A stretch of 64,000 nt of DNA from UBA1952 sp965246785 (GCA_965246785.1 CBDFFM010000004.1:1-64000); one strand, 5' to 3'. Numbered from the stretch's first letter, positions 32,722-43,256 are shown. The notes: generated from the letters alone by a model not told the origin. A program made the numbers and translations.

Positions 32722-35328
32722 ATGGCCGCCACGAAGAAACCCGCCCCGAAGAAGAAAGCCGCCGCTCCCATAAAGGCCGTAGCCGAACCTGAGTTTAAAG
32801 ACCCAACAGCCCGCCGGCGGCAGGCCCGCATGGCTTTTGGCCTGCTGTTCCTCATTGCCGGCGCGTTCATCAGCCTGTCAATTATCTCCTACATCTTCAC
32901 GTGGCGCACCGACCAGGATTTGCTCCTGCGCTCTGGAAGCGTGAAATATTTTGTGTTGCACGGAAAGGATGCAGTGGCTAATTGGTGCGGACGGCTTGGC
33001 GCAGCTATATCTCATCTGCTTGTTTTTCGCGGCGCAGGGCTTGCCTCGCTGGCTATTGGACTTTGGGCGCTCAGCATGGGGATGCATATCGTTTATGGAA
33101 AGAGAATGGCCGGCACTATGCGGTATCTGCGCTGGCTTTGCCTCATTCTGCTGACGGCTGCGCCCATTCTCGCCTATGTTTTTCCGCACTCAGACTTTCC
33201 GTGGGGTGGTGCGCTTGGCGCGGAGGCTATTACCTACAGTAATGGCTTTCTCGGGCAGATGGGCACAGGAATGGTGTTACTGGCGGTCGCAGCATTTGTG
33301 CTTTTCGCCATATTCGCGCTGGATGTAACGCCCATGATTCGCCGGGCACGCATTGCGGCGCAAAAGATGCGTGACGGGATGCAGAACTTCCGCAATGGCG
33401 ATGAGGAGCCGGACTTCATGGCAGAAGACAAAACGATGCCGATTGTACAAATGGACGGCCTAAGCGGCGAACCGATTATTATTCATGAAGAAGTGCCAGA
33501 GGTGCAACCTGTAGATACCATCAACGAAGTGATGGGCAAGGTGAAGCAGTATTCTATGACCGTCTCGGAAAAGGAAGCCGCTGCCGCCGCACAAAAGACC
33601 CTTATTGCACAAGGAGTGGACGAAGATGAATTAGATGAAGAAGAGCTGGCCTTCCAACGCTATCAGGAGGAAGAAGCTGCGCGAAGAGCATCGACAACTT
33701 CAGCAAAAGCCTCTGTAAAGGAAGCGGAGCCGGAATTTTCGTTTGAAGTAGTGCAGCAGGCGGAACAGCCTGCTGCCGCAACCATCACCCACGGCGCGCA
33801 CATCTCCATAGAAAGTGGCGAAGCCTATGCGCCGGAGCTGGACTTGCCGGACTACAAATTCCCCACGCTGGACTTGCTGGAAGACCGGGCGCAGGAAGCC
33901 ATTGCGCTGAATAAAGAAGAACTAGAGCAGAATAAAGCACAGATTGAAAAAACGCTGAACTCGTTCGGCATCACCATCCAGCGCATCGCTGCAACAGTCG
34001 GCCCGACGGTGACGCTCTACGAAATTGTCCCGGCGGAAGGCGTGCGCATCTCCAAAATCCGCAACCTGGAAGACGACATTGCGCTGAACCTCGCCGCCCT
34101 TGGCATCCGCATTATCGCGCCTATTCCCGGCAAGGGCACTATTGGCATTGAAGTGCCAAACGCGAATAAACAGATCGTGTCCATGCGCACGCTGCTATCG
34201 TCGGAGAAGTTTGTGAATAATAAGATGAGCCTGCCGATTGCCCTCGGCAAGCAAATCAACAACGAGAACTATATCGTTGACCTTGCTACAATGCCGCACC
34301 TGCTGATGGCCGGTGCCACGGGTCAGGGTAAGTCGGTTGGGATTAATGCTATTCTGGTATCGCTGCTTTATAAGAAGCATCCAAGCCAGCTCAAGTTTGT
34401 GATGGTTGACCCGAAGAAGGTGGAGCTTTCGGTGTATCGCCTTATTGAAAAGCACTTCCTCGCTAAGCTGCCCAATGAAGAGGAGGCTATCATCACCGAC
34501 ACCAAGAAGGTCATTAACACCCTCAACGCGCTATGCATTGAGATGGACAACCGCTACGAGTTGCTCAAGGAAGCCGGCGCGCGCAATATCAAGGAGTACA
34601 ACGAAAAGTTCATTGCACGTCGCCTGAATCCGGAAAAGGGTCACGCCTACCTGCCTTTCATCGTGCTGGTAGTGGACGAGTTTGCCGACCTCATTATGAC
34701 CGCCGGCAAGGAAGTGGAAATGCCGATTGCCCGCCTCGCGCAACTTGCCCGCGCGGTAGGCATTCACCTTATCGTAGCCACGCAGCGCCCGAGCGTGAAC
34801 GTGATTACCGGTACCATCAAGGCCAACTTCCCGGCACGCATCGCCTTCAAGGTTTCGGCGAAGGTGGATTCACGCACCATTTTAGACGTAGGCGGGGCAG
34901 AACAGTTGGTAGGCCGCGGCGATATGCTGGTGAGCCACGGCTCAGAGCTCCTGCGCCTCCAATGCGCCTTTGTGGACACGCCCGAGGTGGAAAAAATCGT
35001 CAACTTCATTGGCAAGCAGCGTGGCTACCCGCATGCCTTTGAGCTGCCGGAGTACGTTGGCGACGATAGCAATGCCGACAGCAAAGCTTTTGATTCAGCC
35101 AATCGCGACAAGCTGTTTGAAGATTGCGCCCGTACCGTTGTTTCCTCGCAAAGCGGCTCCACATCCAATCTGCAGCGCAAGTTCAATCTCGGCTACAACC
35201 GCGCCGGCCGCATTATGGATCAACTAGAAGCCGCAGGCATCGTAGGCCCCGCCATAGGCTCAAAGCCCCGCGAGGTGCTGTACGGTACAGAGATGGAGTT
35301 AGAACAGTATCTGGAGAATTTGGGATAG
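32722..35328 (+). CDS. ftsK: DNA translocase FtsK/SpoIIIE
   Basis: An 868-residue septum-associated DNA pump that moves chromosome ends and activates dimer resolution. Four membrane segments lie in residues about 35-210 (MAFGLLFLIAGAFISLSII, LGLASLAIGLWALSM and others), then a charged Gln/Glu-rich linker, the motor domain with Walker A LLMAGATGQGKSVG (near residue 530) and Walker B IVLVVDEFADLI, and a C-terminal winged-helix gamma domain (SNLQRKFNLGYNRAGRIMDQ). Length fits Bacteroidota versions. Confidence 0.96.
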   Translation: MAATKKPAPKKKAAAPIKAVAEPEFKDPTARRRQARMAFGLLFLIAGAFISLSIISYIFTWRTDQDLLLRSGSVKYFVLHGKDAVANWCGRLGAAISHLLVFRGAGLASLAIGLWALSMGMHIVYGKRMAGTMRYLRWLCLILLTAAPILAYVFPHSDFPWGGALGAEAITYSNGFLGQMGTGMVLLAVAAFVLFAIFALDVTPMIRRARIAAQKMRDGMQNFRNGDEEPDFMAEDKTMPIVQMDGLSGEPIIIHEEVPEVQPVDTINEVMGKVKQYSMTVSEKEAAAAAQKTLIAQGVDEDELDEEELAFQRYQEEEAARRASTTSAKASVKEAEPEFSFEVVQQAEQPAAATITHGAHISIESGEAYAPELDLPDYKFPTLDLLEDRAQEAIALNKEELEQNKAQIEKTLNSFGITIQRIAATVGPTVTLYEIVPAEGVRISKIRNLEDDIALNLAALGIRIIAPIPGKGTIGIEVPNANKQIVSMRTLLSSEKFVNNKMSLPIALGKQINNENYIVDLATMPHLLMAGATGQGKSVGINAILVSLLYKKHPSQLKFVMVDPKKVELSVYRLIEKHFLAKLPNEEEAIITDTKKVINTLNALCIEMDNRYELLKEAGARNIKEYNEKFIARRLNPEKGHAYLPFIVLVVDEFADLIMTAGKEVEMPIARLAQLARAVGIHLIVATQRPSVNVITGTIKANFPARIAFKVSAKVDSRTILDVGGAEQLVGRGDMLVSHGSELLRLQCAFVDTPEVEKIVNFIGKQRGYPHAFELPEYVGDDSNADSKAFDSANRDKLFEDCARTVVSSQSGSTSNLQRKFNLGYNRAGRIMDQLEAAGIVGPAIGSKPREVLYGTEMELEQYLENLG

Positions 35329-35441
35329 GGCTACTATTGAGTCAGCTTTGGGTTCCCTCTTCCAGATGGACATCGGACAACCTGATTTTTTTAAAGCTCA
35401 TTGCATGATATCCGTAAATATCATTTACTGTATCGCTTTCG

Positions 35442-37211
35442 CTAATCATACATCTCTTCAATCGCCTTCGCGGCTTGCTGCTCTATCACCTTTCGGCGCA
35501 TGCTCAGCTTTGGTGTCAGCGCGCCGGAGGACGTTGTCCATTCCGCTGCGAACAGTGTGAACTTCTTTACCTGCTCCACATGTCCGAAGCGTGCATTGTA
35601 CTTATCCAGTTCCGCCCGGATAAGGCTCTTGACTTCCGGCAGCGCTACAATGGCTTCAACAGTGGATGGCACCGCCTTGCCGTGTGTTTGCAACCATTTT
35701 TTTAGTTGCGGGATAGACGGCACAATCAGTGCCGACACAAACTTCCGCCCGGCGCCGACTACCATGATTTGCTCAATGTAGGGGCTTTGCCGCATGGCAT
35801 TCTCTACCACCGCAGGCGCCACATACTTTCCTCCGCTCGTCTTGAACATCTCCTTCTTGCGGTCGGTAATTTTAAGGAAGCGCTCTTCCTGCCACTCGCC
35901 AATGTCGCCGGTATGAAACCAGCCGTCCTTCATCACTTCGGCAGTCATTGCAGGCTGTTTGTAATAGCCCATCATCACATTCGGCCCTTTACATAGAATT
36001 TCGCCGTCCTCCGCAATTTTCACCTGCACATTCCGGATAACCGTGCCTACGGAACCGATGCGCCGCTCTTCGCTTTCAAAACGGTTAACGGTGACGACGG
36101 GCGATGTTTCCGTGAGTCCATAGCCTTCCATAATGACGATACCGGCCGAGGTGAAAATACGATTCAGGCGGTCTTGTAAAGGAGCAGAGCCGGAGACAAT
36201 TGCCTTCACATTTCCACCTAAAGCCTCACGCCATTTGGAGAAAATAATCTTGTTAGCCAAGCGAAGCTGAAAGCGATACCACCACGAGCCGGCACGTGCA
36301 TTGTCATATTGCTTACCAAGATTCAGTGCCCAAAAGAACAGGGACTTTTTGATGCCCTTTAGCTCCAATGCCTTTCCCATAATCCGTTCATAAACCTTCT
36401 CCAGCAGTCGCGGCACTGTGGTAAAGAGCATCGGCTTTACTTCGCGCAGATTGTCGCCAATCGTCTCCATGCTTTCTGCATACCAGATCTGGATGCCTGC
36501 GTGCAGGAGTATATAAGTAACCATCCGCTCAAAGATGTGGTTGAGCGGCAGAAAAGAGAGCGCCCGTGCACCTTCCTGCGCAAAGGTGAAGGCCGGCATG
36601 GAGTCGTTAACATTGCTTACAATATTGCGATGGCTCAGCATTACACCTTTCGGGTTACCCGTAGTTCCGGACGTATAAATGATGGTTGCCAGCGTTTTCC
36701 CGTCAATGCGGCTTACGACATTTTCGTCCGGCGTGGTCTCGCTTGCTTTAAGTGAATGCCAGTGCGTGACGTCATCCACATGCTCAAAGCTGAAAACATG
36801 TTCAAGGCTTGCCACCGCCTGGAGCGTATCAGCAAAGCTGCGGTGAAGCTCTTCATTTGCGATGAAAATTTTCTTGATGCCCGCTTCTTCCAGTACAAAC
36901 CTGAGATCGGCCAGCGATATTGTAGGATAGATGGGAGTAAGCACGGCGCCCGTCATTTGTACCGCTAAATCTGTAATCACCCATTCCGGACGGTTAGGCG
37001 AGATGATGGCGATTTTCTCCTGCGCTTCCGGCATCAATTCGTTGTTTTCAATGCCAAGCGCAAGCAGCCCGCGGGAAATGCTACATGCCGTTTCCCAGAC
37101 TTCACGCGTTGGATATTCGCGCCATGCGCCTTTCTCCTTTGAGGCAAGCATAGTTGCATCCGGCGTTTTAAGGTAGCGTTCATGTACGAAGTCAAACAGG
37201 CGTGTGCTCAT
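35442..37211 (-). CDS. Long-chain fatty-acyl-CoA ligase (AMP-forming)
   Basis: A 589-residue adenylate-forming enzyme. Seen: ATP loop IIYTSGTTGNPKGVMLS, MEGYGLTETSPVVTV, TGDIGEW, and the C-terminal ITDRKKEMFKTSGGKYVAP hinge with the catalytic Lys region. It resembles the FAA1-type ligases that activate long-chain fatty acids. The start MSTRLFDFVHERY at 37211 is family-like; the ATG at 37265 adds a hydrophobic stretch. It is divergent from the ABC pair, with 75 bp between starts. Confidence 0.95.
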   Translation of the reverse strand: MSTRLFDFVHERYLKTPDATMLASKEKGAWREYPTREVWETACSISRGLLALGIENNELMPEAQEKIAIISPNRPEWVITDLAVQMTGAVLTPIYPTISLADLRFVLEEAGIKKIFIANEELHRSFADTLQAVASLEHVFSFEHVDDVTHWHSLKASETTPDENVVSRIDGKTLATIIYTSGTTGNPKGVMLSHRNIVSNVNDSMPAFTFAQEGARALSFLPLNHIFERMVTYILLHAGIQIWYAESMETIGDNLREVKPMLFTTVPRLLEKVYERIMGKALELKGIKKSLFFWALNLGKQYDNARAGSWWYRFQLRLANKIIFSKWREALGGNVKAIVSGSAPLQDRLNRIFTSAGIVIMEGYGLTETSPVVTVNRFESEERRIGSVGTVIRNVQVKIAEDGEILCKGPNVMMGYYKQPAMTAEVMKDGWFHTGDIGEWQEERFLKITDRKKEMFKTSGGKYVAPAVVENAMRQSPYIEQIMVVGAGRKFVSALIVPSIPQLKKWLQTHGKAVPSTVEAIVALPEVKSLIRAELDKYNARFGHVEQVKKFTLFAAEWTTSSGALTPKLSMRRKVIEQQAAKAIEEMYD

Positions 37212-37286
37212 GCTTATAAATGTAATGCAGCAGCGCGTGAAAATGCAAATACACTGTCGCTTCAATGCCTAAATTGCCTTGCTTTC

Positions 37287-37931
37287 ATGAACCTCTCTAT
37301 TCACAAGCTAATGCCCGCGCCTCTACTGGACCGGTTGGCGGCATATAGCTCTGAAGTGTGGGATAAAGAACATTCGTGGGCTGAGGGAACACGTCTTTTT
37401 GTACAAGCACCGTCCGGCACCGGTAAAACAACCCTCATTCACATACTATACGGGCTGAGAACGGATTTTGAGGGTAAAGCTTATTGGAATAAGGCCGAAA
37501 TAGGAAAGCAAGGCGCCGAGGTATTAAGCGCAATGAGGCAGCGGGAAGTGAGCATTATCTTTCAGGATATGCGGATTTTCCCTTCGTTGACGGCTTGGGA
37601 AAATCTTGAAATAAAGCGTGTGCTTACGTCCACAACACCGCAGGAAGGAGTAAGAGCCATGATGGAAGCTCTGGGCATCGCAGACCGGGCCGGGCACCCC
37701 GCCTATACGCTTTCGTACGGCGAGCAACAGCGTGTGGCCATTATACGCTCATTGCTGCAACCGTTTCGCTGGCTGCTAATGGATGAGCCGTTCTCCCATC
37801 TGGATGAAGCAAACACTGCCCGCGCTGCCTCCCTGATAGATGAAGTTGTCAGGCGCAACGGGGCCTCCTTCCTGCTGGCAGATTTGGATGACAACGCCCA
37901 TTTTTCTTACACCCAAAAGCTGAAGCTTTGA
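37287..37931 (+). CDS. ABC transporter ATPase (LolD/MacB-like)
   Basis: A 214-residue nucleotide-binding protein. Walker A APSGTGKTTLIH, signature LSYGEQQRVAIIR and Walker B LLMDEPFSHLDE are all present; the signature has Y where S is usual after LS. Short, like LolD-type exporters. It overlaps the permease gene by 4 bp (TTGA), so the two are translationally coupled. Start 37287 (MNLSIHKL) is chosen because the upstream 35 codons overlap the divergent ligase start and look non-coding. Confidence 0.88.
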   Translation: MNLSIHKLMPAPLLDRLAAYSSEVWDKEHSWAEGTRLFVQAPSGTGKTTLIHILYGLRTDFEGKAYWNKAEIGKQGAEVLSAMRQREVSIIFQDMRIFPSLTAWENLEIKRVLTSTTPQEGVRAMMEALGIADRAGHPAYTLSYGEQQRVAIIRSLLQPFRWLLMDEPFSHLDEANTARAASLIDEVVRRNGASFLLADLDDNAHFSYTQKLKL

Positions 37932-39124
37932 AGCACATTCCCGGAGCAGCGCTTTTACACGTGCTTATCCTGCGAGGCACAAGTGGCAAGCGTATGTGGG
38001 CCTCGCTGGCATCTATGGCAGTTGGGCTTACGCTGCTGCTCGCCGCAGTGCTGCTCTGGTGGAACTTCAATGAATTGCTGCAAGGCCGCGCTTCTAAAGA
38101 CGACCTCGGCAGCTCCTTCCTCACAATTAGCCGCCGCGTAACGAATGAGGCAATGGGCCACCCAGAGCTGACCATTTTTTCGCCAAAAGACATTGATGAA
38201 GTTCGTGCAGCGCCGCAAGTGGAAGACGCGGGCAGTGTGCAATCGCTGAAGCCGCGCGCGTATATGAATATGCAGCTTGGCATGGGCGCAGGCTTCTCAA
38301 CGGTCATGATTCTGGAATCAGTGCCCGACCGGTTTATGGATAAGCGGCCTGCTGACTGGAGCTGGCAGGCAGGTAGCCGGCACGTGCCTGTAATTCTTTC
38401 GTCTTCCTTTCTGAGCCTCTATAATTATGCCTTTGCTCCAAGCCAGGGCCTGCCGCAGCTGTCGGAAGAAAGCATCAAGGCGCTGCCATTTAAATTGTCG
38501 GTGGGCGAGGGAGCGGACCAAGCGGTTTACGTAGCGCAGATCGCCGGCTTCTCCGACCGGATTACTTCCGTGCTGGTACCGGAAAGCTTCGTACTGACAA
38601 CCAATGGCGGTGTTCCCACCGCTCCTTCCCGCCTGGTGCTGAAGGTGAAAGATCCTTCAGACGCTGCCTTTGCAAAGTTTCTGGAAGGCAAAGATTATAT
38701 CACTAATTCTGAAATGCTGCGTTGGAGTCGCCTACGCGCCATCGTGCAATCCGTGACGCTCGTTACGGGCGTGCTGGCACTGCTGCTGCTGGGTGTCAGC
38801 ATTCTGGTTTTTGTGCTTTTCATAGAGCTGACCATTGCGCGCGCGCAACAATCCGTACAGCTGCTGAAAGAGGTTGGCTACAGTCCCGCTTTGCTGCGCC
38901 GCTTTTTCACAGCGAAGTTTCTGCCGATGTTTGGCGGCGCCGCAATTCTTGCGCTGTTGCTTGCGCTGGCGGGCCAGATGGCGGCTCATTTTGCCGGCGC
39001 AGCGTCTGGTTTGCAGCTTTCACTCCTGCCTGGGTGGCCGGTTTGGTTTTGCTTTCTTGCTATTGTGCTGCTACTGGTGCATCAACTGCATCGCGCTATT
39101 GCGAAAGCGCTCTTGCAGGCTTAA
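37928..39124 (+). CDS. ABC transporter permease (FtsX/MacB-like)
   Basis: A 398-residue inner-membrane permease: one N-terminal segment (WASLASMAVGLTLLLAAVLLWW), a periplasmic domain of about 200 residues, and three C-terminal segments (VTLVTGVLALLLLGVSILVF, LPMFGGAAILALLLALAGQM, PGWPVWFCFLAIVLLLV), as in FtsX and MacB. It begins at TTG 37928, overlapping the ATPase stop. With the ATPase it forms a Lol/MacB-type mechanotransmission complex acting on lipoproteins or other envelope cargo. The stop overlaps the convergent ligase by 4 bp. Confidence 0.85.
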   Translation: MKHIPGAALLHVLILRGTSGKRMWASLASMAVGLTLLLAAVLLWWNFNELLQGRASKDDLGSSFLTISRRVTNEAMGHPELTIFSPKDIDEVRAAPQVEDAGSVQSLKPRAYMNMQLGMGAGFSTVMILESVPDRFMDKRPADWSWQAGSRHVPVILSSSFLSLYNYAFAPSQGLPQLSEESIKALPFKLSVGEGADQAVYVAQIAGFSDRITSVLVPESFVLTTNGGVPTAPSRLVLKVKDPSDAAFAKFLEGKDYITNSEMLRWSRLRAIVQSVTLVTGVLALLLLGVSILVFVLFIELTIARAQQSVQLLKEVGYSPALLRRFFTAKFLPMFGGAAILALLLALAGQMAAHFAGAASGLQLSLLPGWPVWFCFLAIVLLLVHQLHRAIAKALLQA

Positions 39125-40425
39125 TTCTTTCTTCTGTCCCAAAACCTAACCGCCTTCCGCGCACCGGGTGGCATCTGGATTGCCTGCAAAGACTCCGCCG
39201 TATGGAACTTAAGTGTCGGCGCTACGCGCAGCCGTGATTGCAGTGCCGCGCGCAACTCTGCGTCAAGTCCCTGCGATTGCTCGGTGCTGTGTAAATGAAT
39301 GCAAAGCTCATCTGTGCCCAAGTCGCCAGTGTAGGCTTCGACCACACTTCCAAGAATGTGCGGCAGGCTGGCGAGTACTTCCAGAATAGCATGCGGGTAG
39401 AGGGTTGTGCCGCGGTACTTAATCATTTGTCCGCGCCGCCCAATGATGGGACCGAGGCGCTTCGACCTTCGTCCGCAGGCACACCGTTCCATGTGCAGGG
39501 CTGCAACATCGCCAGTCTTGTAGCGGAGGAGTGGCATGGCCTCAATGCCAAGCGTCGTAATTACTACTTCGCCTGTTTCGCCGTCGGGCAGGGAAGCGCC
39601 GGCACTATCTATAATCTCAACGATGATTAAATCCGGCTGATGATGGCCGCCGCGCCCGGCGCAGCATTCAGTGAACGCTGTTTGCAGCTCCGTGGCGGCA
39701 TAGGTACTGTAGCACTTCAAAGCCGGCCAGCTAACCGCCAACTTATTACCCAGCGCACTGAGCGAAAAGTCAGCATTGCGCAGCGGCTCGCCGATGCAAA
39801 CTGCTTTTTTAACGGAAGATTGTTTCAGGTCTTTTCCCTCTGCAACTGCCCAGTCCGCCATAGCCGCCAAAAAGGAGGGTACTCCTACAATGCACGTGCT
39901 GTGCAGGCGTTCCGCCGTTTCCAATTGCAGCGCTGGCAGGCCAGGGCCGGTGCGCACAGATGCAGCGCCCATTGCGCGGATGCCGCTGTAGTATGCCATA
40001 CCGGCCATAAATTGACGGTCAAGCGTCAGGGCGAGCTGGCAGACGTCATGCCTGGTGCCATCGGCGCAGCTAAAGGATTGCGCTTCATTATAAGCAAGCC
40101 GTTGAAGATCGGATTCGGTAAGGGCAATCGTAACGGGCTTGCCCATTGTGCCGGATGTGGCTGTGTATTCGCGGATGGCGCTGCGGGGTACGCAGAGAAA
40201 ATCCATGTTACGGGCCTGCATGTCTTCCTTACTTGTGAAAGGAAGGTCTTGCAGGTCTTTCAGGGTTTGCAGCGAAAGATTAACGCCGCCAAGCTTCTCT
40301 TTATAGAATGGCGAATATTGCCGCAAGTAATCCAGGCTGTGGCGCAATGCTTCTAAAGCAAATGCTTCCTGCGTATGGAGCGGTTCAAAGGCAAGCTTTG
40401 GGTTCGGCTGGAAAAATTGCGGCAC
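39121..40425 (-). CDS. PaaK-like adenylate-forming ligase
   Basis: A 434-residue phenylacetate-CoA-ligase-like enzyme. Seen: YTATSGTMGKPVTIALTE (ATP loop), CYSTYAATELQTAFTEC, NGETGEVVITTL-like DGETGEVVITTLGIEAMPLLRY, CACGRRSKRLGPIIGR and the C-terminal RGTTLYPHAILE. The acid activated is unknown. It lies 14 bp upstream of AsmA-like gene end on the same strand and is convergent with the ABC permease. Together with 35442-37211 this makes two acyl-activating enzymes around an ABC exporter. Confidence 0.88.
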   Translation of the reverse strand: MPQFFQPNPKLAFEPLHTQEAFALEALRHSLDYLRQYSPFYKEKLGGVNLSLQTLKDLQDLPFTSKEDMQARNMDFLCVPRSAIREYTATSGTMGKPVTIALTESDLQRLAYNEAQSFSCADGTRHDVCQLALTLDRQFMAGMAYYSGIRAMGAASVRTGPGLPALQLETAERLHSTCIVGVPSFLAAMADWAVAEGKDLKQSSVKKAVCIGEPLRNADFSLSALGNKLAVSWPALKCYSTYAATELQTAFTECCAGRGGHHQPDLIIVEIIDSAGASLPDGETGEVVITTLGIEAMPLLRYKTGDVAALHMERCACGRRSKRLGPIIGRRGQMIKYRGTTLYPHAILEVLASLPHILGSVVEAYTGDLGTDELCIHLHSTEQSQGLDAELRAALQSRLRVAPTLKFHTAESLQAIQMPPGARKAVRFWDRRKN

Positions 40426-40439
40426 GGCGATAAAGAAAT

Positions 40440-43118
40440 CTATTTACGCTTAAACAAATCCCGCAGGCCGCCTTCCACTTTGCCTTTTATGTCGTTTCCG
40501 GTCTTCTGGAGGTTATTGCCCGTACTGTCTTTATTGCCGGCCAGGATATTTTTCAGCGCGTCCTTGCCTGCGTTAATGGCGGTCTGCTTTATGGCCTTTA
40601 CTGTGTCTTTGACGGCAGAATTTGCGCTGTCAATGCGCGCCTTCGCCGCAGCTTCTATCTGCTTCTTCAAATCCTTGACTGCATTCCCGGCTACTTCTTT
40701 TAGATTCACAGAAACAGTCGGCTTTGTAACCGTTCCGCCCAGCTTTACGGCAAAATTGACGACCTCCGCTACTTTAATCGGCAGGCCTTTCGCCGCTGCC
40801 TGTGCGGATAAATTATTGATAAGTTGATTGCCGCCGGCGCCGACAAGCGCGCGCGGAACAGCGAGGTTCAGCGCATAATCAATCGTCTGGTCAATGCCGT
40901 GGCTGCCGTCCACTTCCATGCCTATTTCCTTAAAGTTGAACTTGAAAGGGTCAATCAGCACCCGGCCATTATCCAGCTTAAACCAGGTTTTTATATCGCG
41001 CAGCGAAAGATTCTGCAGCTGGGCGATATTAAGCCTGGACGCGAGCTGGTCAATCGGGGCGAACTTGCTCAGAATGCCTTCTATCAGGAGCAGGCTGCCC
41101 GCGCCGCTTAGCGTATTGATTTGCGGACGCATATCGCCGCCAAGCTTGCCTTTGAGCGTAAGGTCGGTTGTGATTTTGCCGGAGAGATACTTGCCAACCG
41201 GCATCAGCTTTTGGGCGGTGATGAAGGTATTGAAGGTCTGCTGGATGTCCAGGCCGACGAGCTTATACGCAAGCTGGATGTCGGGATTCTTCTTGTCTGT
41301 CTTCGTACTGTAATAGCCGTCAATCTGCATCTTGCCTTCCAGCCCGTTGCCAGTTACGCCTTGCAGGAAAGCGGTCTCATCTTTCAGTCCGACGATGCCT
41401 TTTACGCCGTTCAGCACCAGATTGTCGTAGCTAATTTGGCCTACTTGCGCATTGAGCGTGATGCCAAGATTGGACGGCACAATGAAGGGCGTAGTGCTTG
41501 TGGCCATCGTTTTGGCTGCGCTGGCATCAGTTGCCTTGTCCGGCGTTGTGCCCATGAATTTGTTCACATCCACTTTATCCGCCGCAACGTTCAGTATGCC
41601 GTCCAATGGCTCGTTGTGCAGGTAATAGCCTAGCAGATTATTGATGAAGCCGCTGCCCATGATATTGCTGCCGAGGTAGTTCGCAGCAAGGTTGGAAACG
41701 GTTACATTTTTCGGGTTGAATGCCAGCATCAATGTGCTAATGCGCACACCCTGCGGATAAGCTTTGGATGCGTACTCCATGCCCGCCACGCCAATTGTAC
41801 CGGAGGCATCTAACGCGGCATACTGGCCTTTCTGCGCAGCAGCAATCGGGCCTTTCACCGTTACATCGGCGTTGATGAGGCCGGTCAGTTTCGTGCCGCT
41901 TTCCAGCTTCATGAATTGCTGCATCTGCGAGAGGTCAAGACGGCCTTTCGCCCCGGCGTCCACCCATGGGCTGGAGACGGGCGTCTTTAGCAAGAGGTGA
42001 AAATCAAATGGGTCGCGACCAAACACGAGGTGGCCTTGCGGCAGGTTCACAACCGTATGGTCGGGCACGCCGTCGGGGTTGCTCGCCTTGAGCTTAATGT
42101 TGATGCCGGTGACGGCCTGCGGCAGCGATGGATATTTAAAGGAAGCATTGTCCACCTGAAGATTCACCTCGTAGGCAGGCATTTGTGTGGCATTGTAGGT
42201 GCCCTTCACGAACCCGTTGAAGCTGGCCTTCCCGCTCGTCTGGATGTTCTTGAAATCGGCAGAGTACATGCCGGGCACAAGGGAAAGGATATCCTTGAAA
42301 TCGTTGGACGGCGTATTGAATTGCACATCTACAACCGTATTTGTTGTATCAGTCAGTTGCACGAATCCCTTTACTTCCATCTTCATGCCATTCAGCGCTA
42401 CGCCATCGCTGCTGAAGCTGTATTTGCTCGTCTTGTTGTCAATTCCGATGCCGGTGTTCAGCGAAAACTTCGCCTTGTTCAGGTATGCGATATTGCCGTA
42501 GGCGAAGCTTAGTGCTTCCACACTCGTTTTGGTCGCCAGCGTAAACCGGTTGTCCGTGAAGTCACCGGAACCGGAGTGATTGAGGCCTTCCAGCTCGGCG
42601 TGCATCTTGCCCAGGTCGTCATTATAAAGAATGTAGCCGTCCTCTACACCGTACTGCTTTAGGCTTAGGTGCAACGGCTTCGTTTGCGTCAGCTCGGCTT
42701 TGACGACTGTGTCAGGGACGGCGATATTCCAATTGACCGCGCCGTCAGCATGCACCAGCGCGTGAATACGTGGGCGAAGGATGTTGATGCGGCGGATGTC
42801 GTAATCGCCTTTGATAGCTTTCATCAAATCCAGCGATATATCCACTGTGCTCGCGGCAATCAGGGTGTCGCCGGCGAAGGGTGCTTTGTTGACAATGGAG
42901 ATGGCATCTATACCTACCGACAGCTCGGGGAAGTGCCGGAAGAGGGAGATAGACACGTCCTTGAAGTCCGCAGTGGCATTTAGGTGCTTGGCTATCTGCC
43001 GCTTCGCTTCCGCCATTAGCTTGTCGTGAAAGGCGTAGGGGATAATGACGGCGGCGGCCAGCAGCAAGAGCAGCAAAATGCCCAGCCCAATAATGCTGCG
43101 CTTCAGGATTTTTTTCAT
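40440..43118 (-). CDS. AsmA-family envelope protein
   Basis: An 892-residue protein: one N-terminal membrane segment (IIGLGILLLLLLAAAVIIPY), then a very long periplasmic beta-rich chain of the AsmA/TamB-like bridge type (FKDVSISLFRHFPELSVGID at the N-terminus, ITTDLTLKGKLGGDMRPQIN and DYALNLAVPRALVGAGGNQL at the C-terminal AsmA_2 part), ending in a Lys/Asp-rich helical tail. Such proteins form grooves that carry phospholipids between membranes. It is transcribed toward the PaaK-like gene. Confidence 0.9.
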   Translation of the reverse strand: MKKILKRSIIGLGILLLLLLAAAVIIPYAFHDKLMAEAKRQIAKHLNATADFKDVSISLFRHFPELSVGIDAISIVNKAPFAGDTLIAASTVDISLDLMKAIKGDYDIRRINILRPRIHALVHADGAVNWNIAVPDTVVKAELTQTKPLHLSLKQYGVEDGYILYNDDLGKMHAELEGLNHSGSGDFTDNRFTLATKTSVEALSFAYGNIAYLNKAKFSLNTGIGIDNKTSKYSFSSDGVALNGMKMEVKGFVQLTDTTNTVVDVQFNTPSNDFKDILSLVPGMYSADFKNIQTSGKASFNGFVKGTYNATQMPAYEVNLQVDNASFKYPSLPQAVTGINIKLKASNPDGVPDHTVVNLPQGHLVFGRDPFDFHLLLKTPVSSPWVDAGAKGRLDLSQMQQFMKLESGTKLTGLINADVTVKGPIAAAQKGQYAALDASGTIGVAGMEYASKAYPQGVRISTLMLAFNPKNVTVSNLAANYLGSNIMGSGFINNLLGYYLHNEPLDGILNVAADKVDVNKFMGTTPDKATDASAAKTMATSTTPFIVPSNLGITLNAQVGQISYDNLVLNGVKGIVGLKDETAFLQGVTGNGLEGKMQIDGYYSTKTDKKNPDIQLAYKLVGLDIQQTFNTFITAQKLMPVGKYLSGKITTDLTLKGKLGGDMRPQINTLSGAGSLLLIEGILSKFAPIDQLASRLNIAQLQNLSLRDIKTWFKLDNGRVLIDPFKFNFKEIGMEVDGSHGIDQTIDYALNLAVPRALVGAGGNQLINNLSAQAAAKGLPIKVAEVVNFAVKLGGTVTKPTVSVNLKEVAGNAVKDLKKQIEAAAKARIDSANSAVKDTVKAIKQTAINAGKDALKNILAGNKDSTGNNLQKTGNDIKGKVEGGLRDLFKRK

Positions 43119-43256
43119 GGGTGTGTGATGAAAGGCTTTCCGGTGTCAAATATCGCGGAAAGCGAGTCGGGCAGAGGCCTAATATCTATTAAGGCTCGTT
43201 CTCGCGTGGCGGATCGATGTTTATTCAAGCATTTTTTCAAAGTGAGGCGCTTGGCC

